DNA from: Gyrodactylus bullatarudis
Taxonomy: Eukaryota; Platyhelminthes; Monogenea; Gyrodactylidea; Gyrodactylidae
Length of the DNA stretch: 64,000 bases
Direction of reading: 5' to 3'
Assembly (NCBI GenBank): GCA_012064415.1
Contig: SSNU01000006.1
Coordinates: 118,635 to 182,634 of the forward strand
The notes beneath the pieces were generated by a model. The model had not been told where the DNA came from and ran no database searches. It saw nothing but the letters and a program-made list of their open reading frames with translations. Made by a program: the position numbers and the translations under genes. Shown here piece by piece: positions 27,101 to 42,100 of this stretch; position 1 is the first letter of the stretch, and every line of letters begins with the position of its first letter.

Positions 27101-30100
27101 ACATACAAAATCTTCAAATATACTGAAGACTTTAAGACAGTCTTTCATTTCAACAATACCTATGATGGTAGTATTATCAACTCAGAACTATCACCCATGA
27201 TTAACACACTGAAAAAATTTGGATTAACGCCCAATAATGACAAGTCATTCTACATCATACCAGATGAAACAACTATTTTTGATTTAAACATTTACATGAA
27301 CGAACACAAAATCCTACTCAAAGAGTTAGTCAAAGATCTTGGAGTTACTTTTTCATGGAAATTTGACTTCACTGATCACTACAATGATGTAATTAATAAA
27401 TTCATTAGGAGACTTATTCATATTCACAAATGTATCAAAATTGACAGCATGAAGGTTCTTCTCTTCAAAATATATGCTCGATCAATAATAAAATACTGCT
27501 CTGCAGTATGGAATCCAGAATGTGATAAATGGTCAAGGAAAATTCGGACTGCATTTGAAAGATTCCAAACTGACCTGAAATCATCTAACAACTGTTCAAG
27601 ACTTAGAAGAATATTAAAATCGCTTTCTCTTATTAAATCATTAAAACTCAAACCGAAAAGGTCTAGGCAGGTCAGACGAAGAAAATTGCCATTTTTAATA
27701 GAGGCAAAATCCCTCTCAAAAAAACCTAAACTTAATCGAATTCAAAAAAAAACTATAATATCTTATAATCTGAAGAATTATTATCATTGTTAGTCCTCCC
27801 TATACTGAATGATATTTATTTTTCAATTATGGTTACAATCTTGTAAAATCTGTTTTTGGTAGCTGATTAAGTTTTTTATGTGTATTTTTATTCAGAACTA
27901 TTTGTAATTTTCTTTCGAATGGTGCCCTTTTTATTTGCGTAGGGTTAGTCGTTTTGGAAGTTATTAAGCTTTTTCCAAGCCAGCATTTTTATAATTAAAC
28001 GGCATGTCAATATCCAACAATATTAAAGAATTTATTTATGGGGGAATTCGTCTCGAAGAAGATGGGAATCTATGATTTGTACGAAAGCCTCGATTTTTTC
28101 ATCGAAAATCGAATATGTTAAAGATTTTTGAAAACCTACTCAAGTTGCCTTTAATCATACGAAGAAAAAAATTCTGAAAAAGTTAATTTTATGAAAAATT
28201 AAGGCAATTTTTAAAATTTTGATTTGGCGCCAAAATCCTATTTTTACGAACTTTGAATAAGTATTTCAGGATCACAATAAGAGAAAGAAATCAAATATGC
28301 TTAATCTGTTTTAATGCATAACCTAAGGTTATTAACCTTATTATCGTTTGGGAGTTGAATTTCAATTTATTGATCAACTTCATTACTTAAAAATCAATGA
28401 ATTTCCGATAAATCGAAATCCCTCGAAGATGATGAATCTTTTGAAAATTCATCGGCGATATTCGACTTTCTTGTCTTATTGTGATCCTAAAAAACATCTT
28501 TTGGCCATACTCCCACTTTTAAATCAATGAATATTTTCAATTCAAAGTTCATAAAAATTGGAAAAATTACATTAATTTCACCGCAAGGGATTCGTTTTCA
28601 TTTTATCGATGTTAAAAGAATCCCTTAGTCTTTTTGTCATTCAGAAAAATTACTGCAAAACAAGAGGGGGCAAATGTTCTATAGATTAGCCATTTTGTTT
28701 GAAATAATAATATTTTTGTCATTTTTTTGTAGCTATCGGCTTTTCTCGGCTATCGGAGACCTCAGAGAAGAAAGGATGAAACCGGCATATTTATATTGAA
28801 ATTTTATTCGTCATATCCAAAATAGCAAAATTCCTGCCCTAAGGATAATAAGAGGACTCACCTCAATCCTGGAAAGAACAAGACAGCTTGAGGAATCTAA
28901 AATAAATAAATGGAATGAGTTAAATTTTGGATTCAGTAAAATATGATCTAAAATTGGGTTTATCGTAAAAACATTAGAATTCTTAGCTTTTGATCATACA
29001 AAAGTTTCTACGGGGGATTTCTTCACACGCCTTCTTAAGTGGTAAGAAAAGCTCACACGAAATAAATACATATTTTTTCATGATTTCATCCATATCAGTT
29101 TGGACTAAAAGAAGGAAGTAAAATTATATCAAATGAAAAGTTTGGTTTATGATTCTTTAATTCCTAGATGTTTGGATAACGAATGGCTGAGAGTTCTTAT
29201 AATTTAAAATTATTCAAAAATTGTAAATTCTTTCGGGGGCGATAATTCGGAATTTTCGAATATCGATAATTTTATCAAAAATTAATTAGCAAAAGATTGA
29301 ACCTTGAAAAGTCACCATTTAAACCCTTTCGGTGCCGATGGACATATATGTCCATTTTCCAATTTTTTTGAACCTTCATAACTCTACCAGTTTGATAGGT
29401 TTCTGGATCAATTAAAGTTTAAATTGAAGCCCACAATGTGAACTTGCATTAGTAATATTTTTGGCCAAATAACTTTCTTTATATTCTGAGAATATCTCAG
29501 CTTTTTCTAGTAGAGGTTGATTTCCTAAATTTCCGATTTTTAACCTGGTTGAGAATCTAATCCGGTTTCTTGAGAGGATTCTAATGGTGTGCAGGAAATG
29601 TTTGATTGGGACATGATTGATGTGAACATTTCGCATTTAATAGAGCAAACATTTTCTTAATTTTCCTTTCGTCATTTTTTTCTCACTAAAGGTCCTGCTT
29701 TTTTTTATAAATTATTCAGTCATTTATGAAAGAATCAAACAATCATAAACCAAAAAATCCTAAGAATAAAAAAATTTACTTGTAAGTAGACAGATAGTTT
29801 CTTCCTGATGGATTTGTAAAAATGAAATTACGGCTTTAATATCTCACCATCCAAAATATGATGTTTTAAAAAAGTTTGAACCCGAAATATACTATTTAAA
29901 TCCTGAAATATACTCTTATTGTCGAGCTATTGATGAAAAAGAAAGTTTTCTTGTAAAACTATTTAATAGTATAATTTTCTACTTAAAAGTAATAATCAGG
30001 GCAAACAGAAAAGGCAGTTCTGTGAATGATAAAAGGAAATCTTCCAGGCGAAATTTTCGCTTAAATTAGATATTTTACCGGTGATCTATCGTACTTTGAA

Positions 30101-33100
30101 TAGTATGGAAACTCATTAGTTCAGTTTTTCAAAACGAATTTCCATCAAAACTATTTTCAACCAACCAAAAACTTTTCAGAAATGATAAAAATTTTCTATT
30201 ATCATTGATTAAAGATGATCATCCAATGAATTAAATATAAATATCTAGAATCTCTGCAATCTGATTGATTATATTTTTTAAATATTGGTTTGGAACATTT
30301 TGCTTTTGATTTTCTCTAGCTTTAAAGAGTACAGGAAAGTATTAATAAAATTTAAGAACTGTGCTTAATTTTTAGCTAGAATTTCTGATAAAATTAAGTT
30401 TTGAACTTTAGTTAGTTGAACAGCTAAATGCAGAATATCATGAAGTCGTATCCTGAGTGCAAATTCTTGCGTATATTCATTTTTGATTGTATCTGAGATT
30501 GTGAAGAAGATTCTTAATTATCTGAATCCTAAAAAGGCTTTTAAACATGTAAATTCAAAAAGCTAAAAAAGGCTTTCATGGATGAAAAGAAGCAACTCTT
30601 GAACTGAGCGATCAGGAGATATTTTAATAAAATATTTAGGCTTAATATACCTGTATTAATCAATTTAAAAAGTTATTAAAAGGCATTTGGTTTTTATCTG
30701 GATTTTCAGAAACCATATCAACAAAGTTTTTCATTAAAAATTTGTAACCAGAGGATTTCATATAACAGAAAAAGTAAACAATGCATTTATCTGCGTGTAA
30801 ATAATTTATTTTCTTTCAATTTATAATACTGACAAAAATCAACATTTCGGCAGATAAACGCACTGATTCATGAGCAATACTCATAAACAATATTTATTAT
30901 ATGAAGAATATTTCAAAGAAGAAGCGTGATATATTTAAATCTTGACTCTGTGCTTTTTCTTCAACACAAAAATTATATGCATTTGTGATGAAAGTGTATT
31001 TTTCTTTATTTTCATTCAGTACTTTCTCTGATCAGCTGTAAAGATATGCAACAATGCCTTTCGATAAAATAAATATCTATTGTTCATTATCAGAACTATC
31101 CGAGAACTAACAAAAGCGGAATGAAATGTTACAAAGAAACGATAACGTTATTTTACTCTTTTTTAAACTACACCCAACGAAAATATCGTCAAATATTCAA
31201 TGATAAAAGACAATTTATCCACTAGATCAACTTTAGAGGAGTACTGTTTTTGCATTTTTATACTTGATATTATCAGAAAAACACTTCAATTTCACTATTT
31301 TAGATTAAGTCGGTTTATGATTCCTCCAGAATCTGGAAATTAATCTCGATAGCTTGAACTGATTTCATTAAATTACGTAGGAATATCCAAATTTTGAATT
31401 ACCTTAGAGACATTCTATTGGCTGCTCTATGCCATCCAGATACTCCTAGTAAATGTTAATCGAATGTTGAATGAATTTATATGGAACTAAAATTACCAAA
31501 AAATAAGTCTAAGTTCTCTATTAAGAAATTTAATGTGTGATCAGGCGATAAATAAAATTTCTCTCTAATTCTGTAAATCTGATTCTGAAAATTCTTTTTC
31601 TAAAGCTAATTAATATGAAGATGGGAATTTATGATTAATACAAAATTCTTAATTTTTTCATCAAGAAATCGAATTTGATCAAGAATTTTTGGAATCTAGA
31701 TTATGAGGCCCTCTTTCACGACATGGAGAAAAAAAATTTTAAAAATATCAATTTTTAAAGAAAAGACGGCAAATTTGAAATCTTGAAGTAGCGCCAAATT
31801 TCCATTTTTTTGAACTTTGAGTTGAAATTTTTTGTTGATTTCAATGTGAGAGAGTGATCAAAAGTTGATTTTTAGGATCACGATTAGTCAAAAAACCGAT
31901 TATGACCATAAACATTTTGATAAATTCGTCATTTTTCTGGGATCTTGAAATATCAAATTTCATCGACTTTTAAGTAGGGAAAATGATCAAAAAATTCAAA
32001 ATTTGATTTTGACACGAATATGGGGTGATTCTTAAAACCAGATTCAGCATATTTAATTTCTTTGACTAATTGTCAAATCAACTTTTGATCATTCTCTCAC
32101 ATTGAAATCAACAAAAAATTTCAACTCAAAGTTCAAAAAAATGGAAATTTGGCGCTACTTCAAGATTTCAAATTTGCCGTCTTTTCTTTAAAAATTGATA
32201 TTTTTAAAATTTTTTTTCTCCATGTCGTGAAAGAGGGCCTCATAATCTAGATTCCAAAAATTCTTGATCAAATTCAATTTCTTGATGAAAAAATTGAGAA
32301 TTTTTAAAAAAACCATAAATTCCAATCTTCATATTAACTAGGTGTAGTTTTTTTTCTCTTTGAAAAGCAAGAAAAACAAGATTTGAACTCTTCAGTCAAA
32401 AATGTATACCAGAACCTACCAATAGTGAAACGATAAATATTCATTTTATTTAAAAACAGAATATTAAAAAAAATGTATGTGAGATTCTATAGTCTTGAAA
32501 CACAGTTTTCACCTGTAGCCAATGTTTCAAATTCAATCTTTCATCCTGAAATTTAGAAGATGACAGCAGAGAATTGTTGTTAGGAATTTTGAGTCACAAG
32601 ATTTCTCTTGTCATTAAATACTGACATCTGGAGGAAAAAAATTTCTTGAGTTTTTCCAGAGAATTTTTTTCGTGAAACGCATTTTTGGTTTTCGAATACG
32701 CTGTTTACGAATCTCAATTGTTTTAGTTATATTATTAGCAAATTCGAGAGAAAATTTTTTTAATGCAAAAATTTTTATGTATCTTTATGTTCAAATCGTC
32801 ATTCGAGAAAGTGTTTTGGAGCAATAGGGTAAAAATGTCTCATTCTGTATTGAATATTCTCTGTGTTAGATAGTTTGATCCTTTTTTGAAATGCTTTCTT
32901 TGTGAAAATGGTTTCAGACTGTGATTTCGGTGATTTATTTTAAAATCAAAAGCCAAATTAGTTCAGCAAAACAGATCTCTATATATGTAGAAAATATATT
33001 CCGATTAATGCAAAATTTTTATCCCTTTTGCAAACCCTACCGTTTCAATTGAAATTCATGTTCAAAATAAAACTTTAGAAAGAAAATTTTCTGTTCGTGA

Positions 33101-36100
33101 TCTTGGCCTGGAATATGACTACAACCTACGTTTTGATAAGTAAATTAAATCAATAGCCAATTTATTCGCTGCTAAAATTCTACACATCCAAAGGATTGCA
33201 AAGACAATTCCAATGAAGAATCTTCATTGAAGATACTTCTCTACAAGATGTACGCAAGACCAACTGTTGAATATTGCTCCTCTATATGGTCCCCATCTCA
33301 GATATCAACCTCGTTTATTCTTGATCAGATTCAAAAGAGATTTCTCAAACTCTCAAAAGTTTCATTATCAAATTTTCAAAAGATTAAACTTCTCAGACAT
33401 CGGAGATATTACAGATGTTTAAAAATTGCAAAAAATAATATATCTGATTTTTGGAATGCTAAAACTTCCAACAGAATTTTAAGATGTAATCACCCGAAAT
33501 TAAAAAAGACCTGTAAATAACCCCTTAAAATCTCTTTATTTTTTTGATATACTCCCAAGTCTCTTCGAAGAAATTGTAAAGAAAAACATTTCATTCAACA
33601 AAAAAGATCTGTACAAATTTATGATATGATATGACAATAAAGATTATTATTATTAGAGATTTTCATTCTTCAAATGGTTCTTGAAAATTTAGACTCAATT
33701 AAAGTTAACCAAGTGCGTTCAAAGCTTAAATGAGTGAACTTTCTTGTTAATGCTAGGACAAATTCACTGAAACATTACCACTAGAAGAAAAATATGTCAG
33801 AAATATTTGTGCACTTCTAAAATTCTTACTAAGTGCCGAATTTTCATTTTTGAGCTGGAAATTTTTTTATTGATTTCAATGTGAGAGATATCTTTGTGTA
33901 ATCTTGATCCAAAAAACAACATTCGACCCCTTTCATGATTTGAAATCAACTCAAATTTAAAAAAATTGAAATTTGCCGTCAACTCTATCCACCTTCTTCT
34001 AAAAGGCTTTCTCCAATTGCTAGCGTAATCTGTTTTTTCATTATTCTCTTTCCAATGAGTAACAGAAAAAACATACTAGATTCTTAGAAATGAATAGCTA
34101 AATTTTATGTGCTTTCAGAGATGTCGCGAATTTTCACCCGTGTGAAACACAAACTGTTAAATTTTTTTTTAAATCACATGATCTATTTCATAATAGAGTA
34201 ATTTGAAAATATTCATTGATTCAGAATGGCAATTTGAATTTTGGAATGCTGTTCTTATACTAAAACTTGATACTAAAAATGTTATAGTTATTAAACAGAA
34301 AAGCTTTATTGGATTTCTGACTCAGATATTTTTAGCTGTGAAATTATTGAAGAAATAACAAAAATTTAAGCTAAATCGACCTCTAAATGGCATTGTAAGT
34401 TTGTTAACGAATATTTCCTTTAACGGATCAGCTTTCGAAAATTTCTCCTGATCAAATATTTTTTTCTTATTATTCAAATTCGTGACAGACCAGGTTTATC
34501 TTGATTACGCTTTCATCCTACTTTTTCGTGATATAATTCGTTAAGAAATGAAAGTGTACTAGAGTCATTAAAGAGAACTAAAATTTCATACTCAAATGAA
34601 AAAAAAACTTGACCCTTCATTTTCCAAATTATCATTTTTTTATCACACAAATTAGAAAAATTGTAATCTTTGTATTTTTTGATTCCGAGTTTGAATTCAT
34701 TTTTTTAGAGTCGACCAAAATTAATTTAGAGATTATAATTGGTATTTTTTGGCTCTAAAGCTAGTTATCTTCTAAAATATGAAAGATATCAATCAGGCGA
34801 TTGCATATTTGAGATTAGTACAAAGTAATGAGACCACGGATGCAGGAAACGCCAGTGCTCCTATCCAATGGAAAAGCAGAAATTATCGCATTGTAAAAGT
34901 ATAAAATTTGTGCCCGAGGTTAAGTCTGAAGAGACCCGGGAAAATAAAACGTTTATCAGTTATTATTTGCTTGTTCTCTAATCTTCCTTATGAACTCAAA
35001 TCAGAATATATAGCTATAATTTTCTTGGTGGGTTAGTGTGAACAGTACCAATCTCGATCGAAATTAATATTAATTCTCTTGAGTATTTGCCCCCACGACG
35101 TTTTTTGAGAATTTCAACCTTTGTTCGCAGAACTATCTGAGAATAGATTTTTACACAAATAAAATCTACTGTATTTGGTTATTAAGGAAATCTATTCGAG
35201 AATATTAATGTTGATAGTTGATAAAAATGGGATAATGACAAAAAGTGTATCAAAAGTTAGAGAAAATCCCACATCTTTATATCAGTTTTGACACTTCTTA
35301 AATCAACATACACGATGTACACCTAATTAAAATGAAGATGGGAATTTATGCTTTATACAAAATTATAAATTTTTTCATCAAGAAATCGAATTTGATCAAG
35401 ATTTTTTGGAATCTTGATCGTAGGTTCCACTTTCAGGATCTGAAGAAAAAAAATTTGAAAAAAAAACAAATTTTAGGAAAGTTATGGCATATTTCAAATC
35501 TAGCGATGGCGCTGAATTCCCATTCTTTTGAACATTGAGTTGATAATTTTTGTTGATTTAAAAGTGAGAGAATGATCAAAAGTTGATTTTTAAGATCATC
35601 GCTAGATTTGAAATATGCCATAACTTTCCTAAAATTTGTTTTTTTTCAAATTTTTTTCTTCAGATCCTGAAAGTGGAACCTTCGATCAAGATTCCAAAAA
35701 ATCTTGATCAAATTCGATTTCTTGATGAAAAAATTTATAATTTTGTATAAAGCATAAATTCCCATCTTCATATTAATTAGCTTTATTTACAAAACCTATA
35801 TCAAAGTTGATAAATCATAGATCAGTCTATCCGAGCATTGACAAAACTTATACCGATAGCATACCAAAATTGGCTTTAATTAAGATGAATGTTGATAATT
35901 ATCAGATAATTTATATTCTATAGAATCAGTTTGAACATTTGGAAAAATTTCATAACTTTTTTTGATTGTTTCATCAAAAGTTTGTGTTTGAATTTTGTCT
36001 TTATGTTCTATCCAATATGAAACATTGCAGAACATCATCTAAACCTTTTTTCTCTATCCGAAATTACGAAAATATTTTGATTCTTAGAAAGATGGAGACT

Positions 36101-39100
36101 GTCATCTAGGCATTGAAGAAAAAAATAAATTTCTACCTTTGTTCTCAGATATTTCTCAGAATAGATTTTTACATAAATAAAATCTACTGGCTATTAATAA
36201 AATCTATTCGAGAATATTAATGTTGTTAGTTTTAAAATTTGAGGTGTATTAAAAACGATAAAAATCAAGGAAAATTTCTGTTGTTTTTTCTCAAGTTTTA
36301 TGATAATTAAACAGAATAAAGTCCTTTTACAGCTAGCAAAATGCAATTTTAATCCACTCCTATAATAATTGTATTATACTACAATTTTATATTAAGCTTA
36401 TCAAAGGGAAAAAAATATCAAACGAGAGAATTTCAGGGATATACAGGGAAAAGTTAAAGTATGCTATGCTGAAAGTTTCTATCTCTGTCTATTTGATGCG
36501 TCTCTTTCATACTCAATTCTTCATCTTTCTGATAGATTAGCAGAGAAGAAAAAAGCGAGATAAGCTCCTCAATGATGCATTTCAATTATCCCATGTCCAA
36601 GATTGATGGGAGAAATTATTTTTTGATCAATATTCAATCAATCTTATGCAGTAAATCTTTCCATTATACAAATATCAATTTGCTTTGTTATTTCCCGAAT
36701 GATCATTTTTTATCTGATTCTCGTCATTCCTTTCATCATAAGGCAATTTCAATAAGAATTCTTCTATCCAAACAATAATTACAATTGAGCATATAGATAC
36801 TTTAGTCATGAAAAGTCAATAGAGAACCGATTATAACCAACCTTTCGTGGGTGACAGAGTTTCCAGCTGACTAAGAAGTAAAGTTATATCCTTTAAAACT
36901 TACGTATTCGAATTTTTACTAAGAGCTCTCTGAAGAACTGCTTGGTTCAAAACTTTAATTCAAATTTTACATTAAAAAACGAAAATAAAAGTTTGAGCGT
37001 TTTAAATCGAAAATCGGGTCATTTTTTTATACAAAAATCATCTCAAAATCTAGTGATTAGTTTACAGGGGATTGCAAATTTAACTTTTTCAAAGTTTTTT
37101 GGCTTTTCATCTATTATATACTATAAAAAAAAGTTTTTCAAATAATCATTTGAAAATCTGTTAAAAACTCTATTATATCCTTCTTCATACATTTTGGATA
37201 TCAACAAGAGAATCTTTTTCTCTCAAGGCGATCTGCTCTAGCTATCTCGATAGCCAGCTGTATCGGAATTCCATCTTGGCCTCTATGGTAGTTGATGATA
37301 TTTTTTCATAGTAACTAGATAGAACTTCCCCTTAAAACACTCCAGGCCTTCTCAATTGAATTCCAAAGATTAGATCTCAAAATTTTGCATGCATCTTGCC
37401 CTGTAATGATCAATCAAAATAAATTCTTTATCAAAAAACTACATTTGAAAATTATCTTAATGTTGAAATAAAAGTTATATATTCTATATTTTTTCTATAA
37501 ATTTCATATCTTCTTGAATGAACTTCCAAATGTATAGTATAGCAAGTTTCATATGGATCAGGGAGCTGAGATCTTCTCTAATTAGCAATTACAATAATAT
37601 AATTCAAAGAGCTTTCTTATCGAATGAGAGGTGAATAATGATTGTATATTGAACAATTTTCTGATGCGTAGATGGATAATAAAAAATAACTTGCTGAAAT
37701 TATATATGTGATAAAAAAATTTCCTTTTTAAAAAACGAGAAAACCCATGTAAATGAATTTCCTATTGATTAGGACAGTCCTTTCCATAAATATCATGTTT
37801 TTCAAAGGAATTGTATTTCTTTGCCAAGTTTATGCATTTAAGTAGATGCATATAACATAAATTATAAATTTGCAAAATGTTTTCCATTCAAAATTGCATT
37901 CAGTTGTTGAAAAAAGGAAAATAAAAGAAAACAAAACAAGATATATGGCCAATTTAATTTACATTTTCTCCAAATAGTTTTGAAACTAATTTTAAGGTTT
38001 TTTGTTTTAATTTATCATCTTTTATTGAAAGACTTGCTCCATCAAACATCTAAAATTTCTTACTTCGAAACTAACGAAGCTGATCAAAATGTGCCAAAAA
38101 TCAAGGAAAATTATGCCCTTTTAGACTTGCAAGTCTGTAAGTAACATAACGTTTTTTTAATTTATGACATTTTAAGGAAAAGGCGCCAAAAGAAGAATAC
38201 TTTCTCCAAATAATCGATAAATATCTGTAAATGGGAAAATATATTTTAACTTCTTTCGCAATAAAAAAAATTATTAAAACTGAACGTGTTTCAAACTGCT
38301 TCTTATATCATCAGAATTACTTTTGACAACCATGTTGAAGATACAAATTTTTATTGTCCATCAGAGAGGGGTAAATGCTAAAGAAAATTCTTCCATTCAC
38401 GAGAAAAAGTTTTTTCTCAATTTGTGAATAGCTTCACGAGAAATCAGCATTTGATTAAGAAAGCAATGCATAGAATATGTATCTGCAATGCATTTGAATA
38501 TATACCTAAGAAAATTTTTACTGCTTGGATACTTCCATTGACTACTGTTTAGAGAATATGATACTGGAAATCTTCTAAGTTAACCATTAAAACTTCCGAC
38601 AATTAATTTAATTAACATTCAAAGCAAAATCAATTCTTGTGATAAGAACTCTGAGCCAAATTATTGAAAGTTGGTTGATATGAAGTTGAGAAAACCTCGA
38701 TTTTTCATCAAAATTTTTTGGAATCCTACTCATGATGCCCACTTTAACGATTTGAAGAAGAAATTTTTTGATGAAAGTATGGTCATTTTTCAAATTTCGA
38801 CTTTGCGCCAAAATCCCATTTGTTTGAACTGAAAGTTTTTATTGATTTCAAAATGAGAGGTGATTCTAGTATGAGAAAAAGGTTCTCAGTGCTTTAAATT
38901 CTGTATTCGTTTAAAATATCGAGTAATTTGTAAAACTAGTGAATTTTCATCTGCCCGCCAACTAGCTTCAACTTTGGATTAAGCTTTTTTTACATTAGGA
39001 ATTATTCCCCTCTGTTTCATTTGAACATTTAGAAATGTTATTATTTTATATTTATATCATTATATCGTTATGCATGTTAATTTCCTGTTCTCACTTTTAA

Positions 39101-42100
39101 CAAATACATTGTTACAACATTGTTATTTAGGAAAGGAAAAAAATTCATGAAGACACTGGATCAAGTAATTAGTAGAGATCCTCCTTTATTCATAATATAT
39201 GTGTGTAAAACATTTATACATTTGTTGTATGAATTTCGTGAGAAGAAAAGTTTCTTTTACGAAAAATACAAAGAGTCTTCATGGGAAGAACACAAGGATG
39301 ATTTCGATCATGGTGCACAACGAGCAGGTGATTCACCTGGGGAAATTAATTTTATTTAAAGTGATCTTGAGATATATTCAGAATGTGTTTTACTCAACTA
39401 TTCGAAATTAAAACATTCAACCGAATGAATCGAATCTCAGATAGTGGGAATAGTTTATCAAATAAAAAAATATTTCAAAAATTTAAGCTTTTACTAGAAC
39501 TTATACAGGATAAAGTAATAATTAAAGCCTGGAAAGATTAATTGAGCTGAAAATTTTTGTTGATTTGAAAGTGGGAGGATGATCGAAAGAGTTTTTTCAG
39601 GATCAAAATTAGACAAAAAATTATTTTTTTCTGTGAGTCCGGATAAATATATAGAGTTTTTTGTAAAAATATAGTGATAATCAATAATAAGTATACACCT
39701 ATAGAACCTGTCCTCTTATTTTAATTTTAAATGATCTTGAGACTTGGGATGTTGACTTCTAAAGAATGAAAAATTCTTTATTAAAATGCGTATTTTCAAA
39801 TATAATTTATTTCAACATAATTCTTAGGCCATCTTTCCGAAGCTCTATAGCACGTTGCTTCTGGAAATTTGTTAACCTCGAATACTTCGATTCATTAGTT
39901 CCCATTAGAACAATTTCAAAAGTTAGAGTGGATCTTATGTAAGGCTGAAGATGGTAATCCAAAAACTTCTTGTAAATTCTCAAAAAAAGTCTAATTATCT
40001 CTAAAAAACTAATTCGAAAAAGTGTATACTTAAATATGACGATTGAAAAATTAATGAAAAATAGTAAATTTTTATTTAATGAATTCTGTTAGAATTTACT
40101 ACGAATTGATCTATATGAATATGTAGATAATTTAGCACTCTTTCGAATGACATATCCCACGTCTCAAGATCATTTAAAATTAAAACAAGAAGACAGGTTC
40201 TATAGGTGTATACTTATTCTTGACTACCACTATAGTAAATTTTCATCTTTATGCCAGCTAGCTTTAGAATATACTTAACTCCTTGTCCTTCTTTAGCTGA
40301 TTTTCGAAAGGAATAAACATTTTTAACTTAAAATTATTAATTCAAATTTAAGTCCAGAATACCAGCGTTCAATTGCTTTAAAAATTTTGAGTAGAAAAAG
40401 GAAAAATATAGTAAATTTACGAAAAATGGCCCAATTTTGTCAGAATTAATTTTTTAAATCCACTCAAAAGATAATTTTGTTCCTGTCTATCTGGAGAGAA
40501 AAATTGAAATTTTAGTAAAAATAGTAAATTCTTATCTTTATATCTCGTCTAGTTTAATTATGTTTTTCTCAAACTATCTTCCGCTTTCCTCACCCGAGAT
40601 CTCGAATGGGAATTTATCTCAAGATGTCAATGAATTATTTATTAATATGCCCGGAAGGTATATTCGGTGAAAAAAAAATTCATTCCAATTCTGTTTATTG
40701 AACATTTATGTAAATGAATACCAATATATATTACAATATCGATAAAAATTCCCAGGAAATTTTTTTCATCACACAACGATACAAGTCAGAATTGAAGGGA
40801 AGAATTAACACGTGGCATTTTTTTCTTTAAGTAGTGAGGGACTATTAAAACCGCTTATAACTTGATAGGATTATAGAACAACAGGATACGCCTATTTTTC
40901 TTGAGGTAAAAGCGCCTCATCTATTTTTACAATGAAAATTCTTTTAGCATGTTTTATCATGATTCAGAACGTCAAAAATAATACATTGTGTTTAAAAGCG
41001 CTTGAAATTTTTGATTTCAGACTTTTTGAGGCCCTAATCATGGTCCTTATAGTTTGATGAATTACCCACATCAAGCGCTAGATTGGTGTTTACAAAATGT
41101 TAAATCTAAATTTGAGAAATTCCCATTGTACACACAAGGAATATTTGAAAATTATTCTGTCTGCACCATATACTGACTGTACATTTGATTGGATTTATAT
41201 AATGAGAAATTAAATGTAGTAAGCAAATGTATAGTAAGCAACAGTTTATGTATGGAAATGAATTCTTGATGGGAAATTTAAAATTATGTTGAATTTATAT
41301 GACATAATTCAACAAGACACGCGAAATTTTCAGTATAATTTCTTTTCCTAGATCTACATTCTGGAATGATGCAATTTAGATGAGGATAGAAATTTTCAAA
41401 AATATAGCAAATTTTTCAGAAAAATATCCTGATTAGATTTTGAAAAACAAGCTGGAACTAATCAAAAGTCCTGATTATTTTAACATGAGGCATATTGTGT
41501 ATTTGTTAAAAAGGTGAAAAGAAAACAGAAGTATTTGAAATGTCCATCAAAGTTTTTATAATCAAAAACTTCAAATCATTTTGTGATGGACATAAAAATT
41601 TAATATAAAAATCCTACCAAAAATTGCCTTACATTTTCAGTAAAAAATTTCATTGCTACTTTTAGCTGTTCAAGTAACGAAAATCAATAGTGTTAGGTAG
41701 TCTAAAGCAAGATTTGTTGAGAACCGATGAAATTTTTTCATCTTTTACATGCTTTTTTCCTTTAACAGGTGTAAACTGGGATTTGCAAGAATGTTTTAAA
41801 TTTATCTATCAAGCTTCAAGACAACATGTTTGAAGTTAATTGATTTTTCACTTTTAAAAGCAAGTTTTTGTGCAGATAAATTAACCTCACCTAACATACT
41901 AAGTTTCATTCATACTTTTCGTATCCTGAGAATGAGACGGATACATCTTTAGTTACTAGGGATAATTTTTGAAAATTAGAAAATTTTTTACCTAGCACAA
42001 ATTCGATAGAACATTTAAAGGCGGTTCTAATGATGTATAAAACTAGTAGGTTCTGACAAAGTCCTAGGGGAGTTGTAAATAGGTTGAATGATTATCCTAT

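Noticed and set aside
37200..37400. Minus-strand scrap [17 protein letters not shown] considered as a transposase
   Set aside because: Too short and without catalytic or DNA-binding motifs to assign a family.
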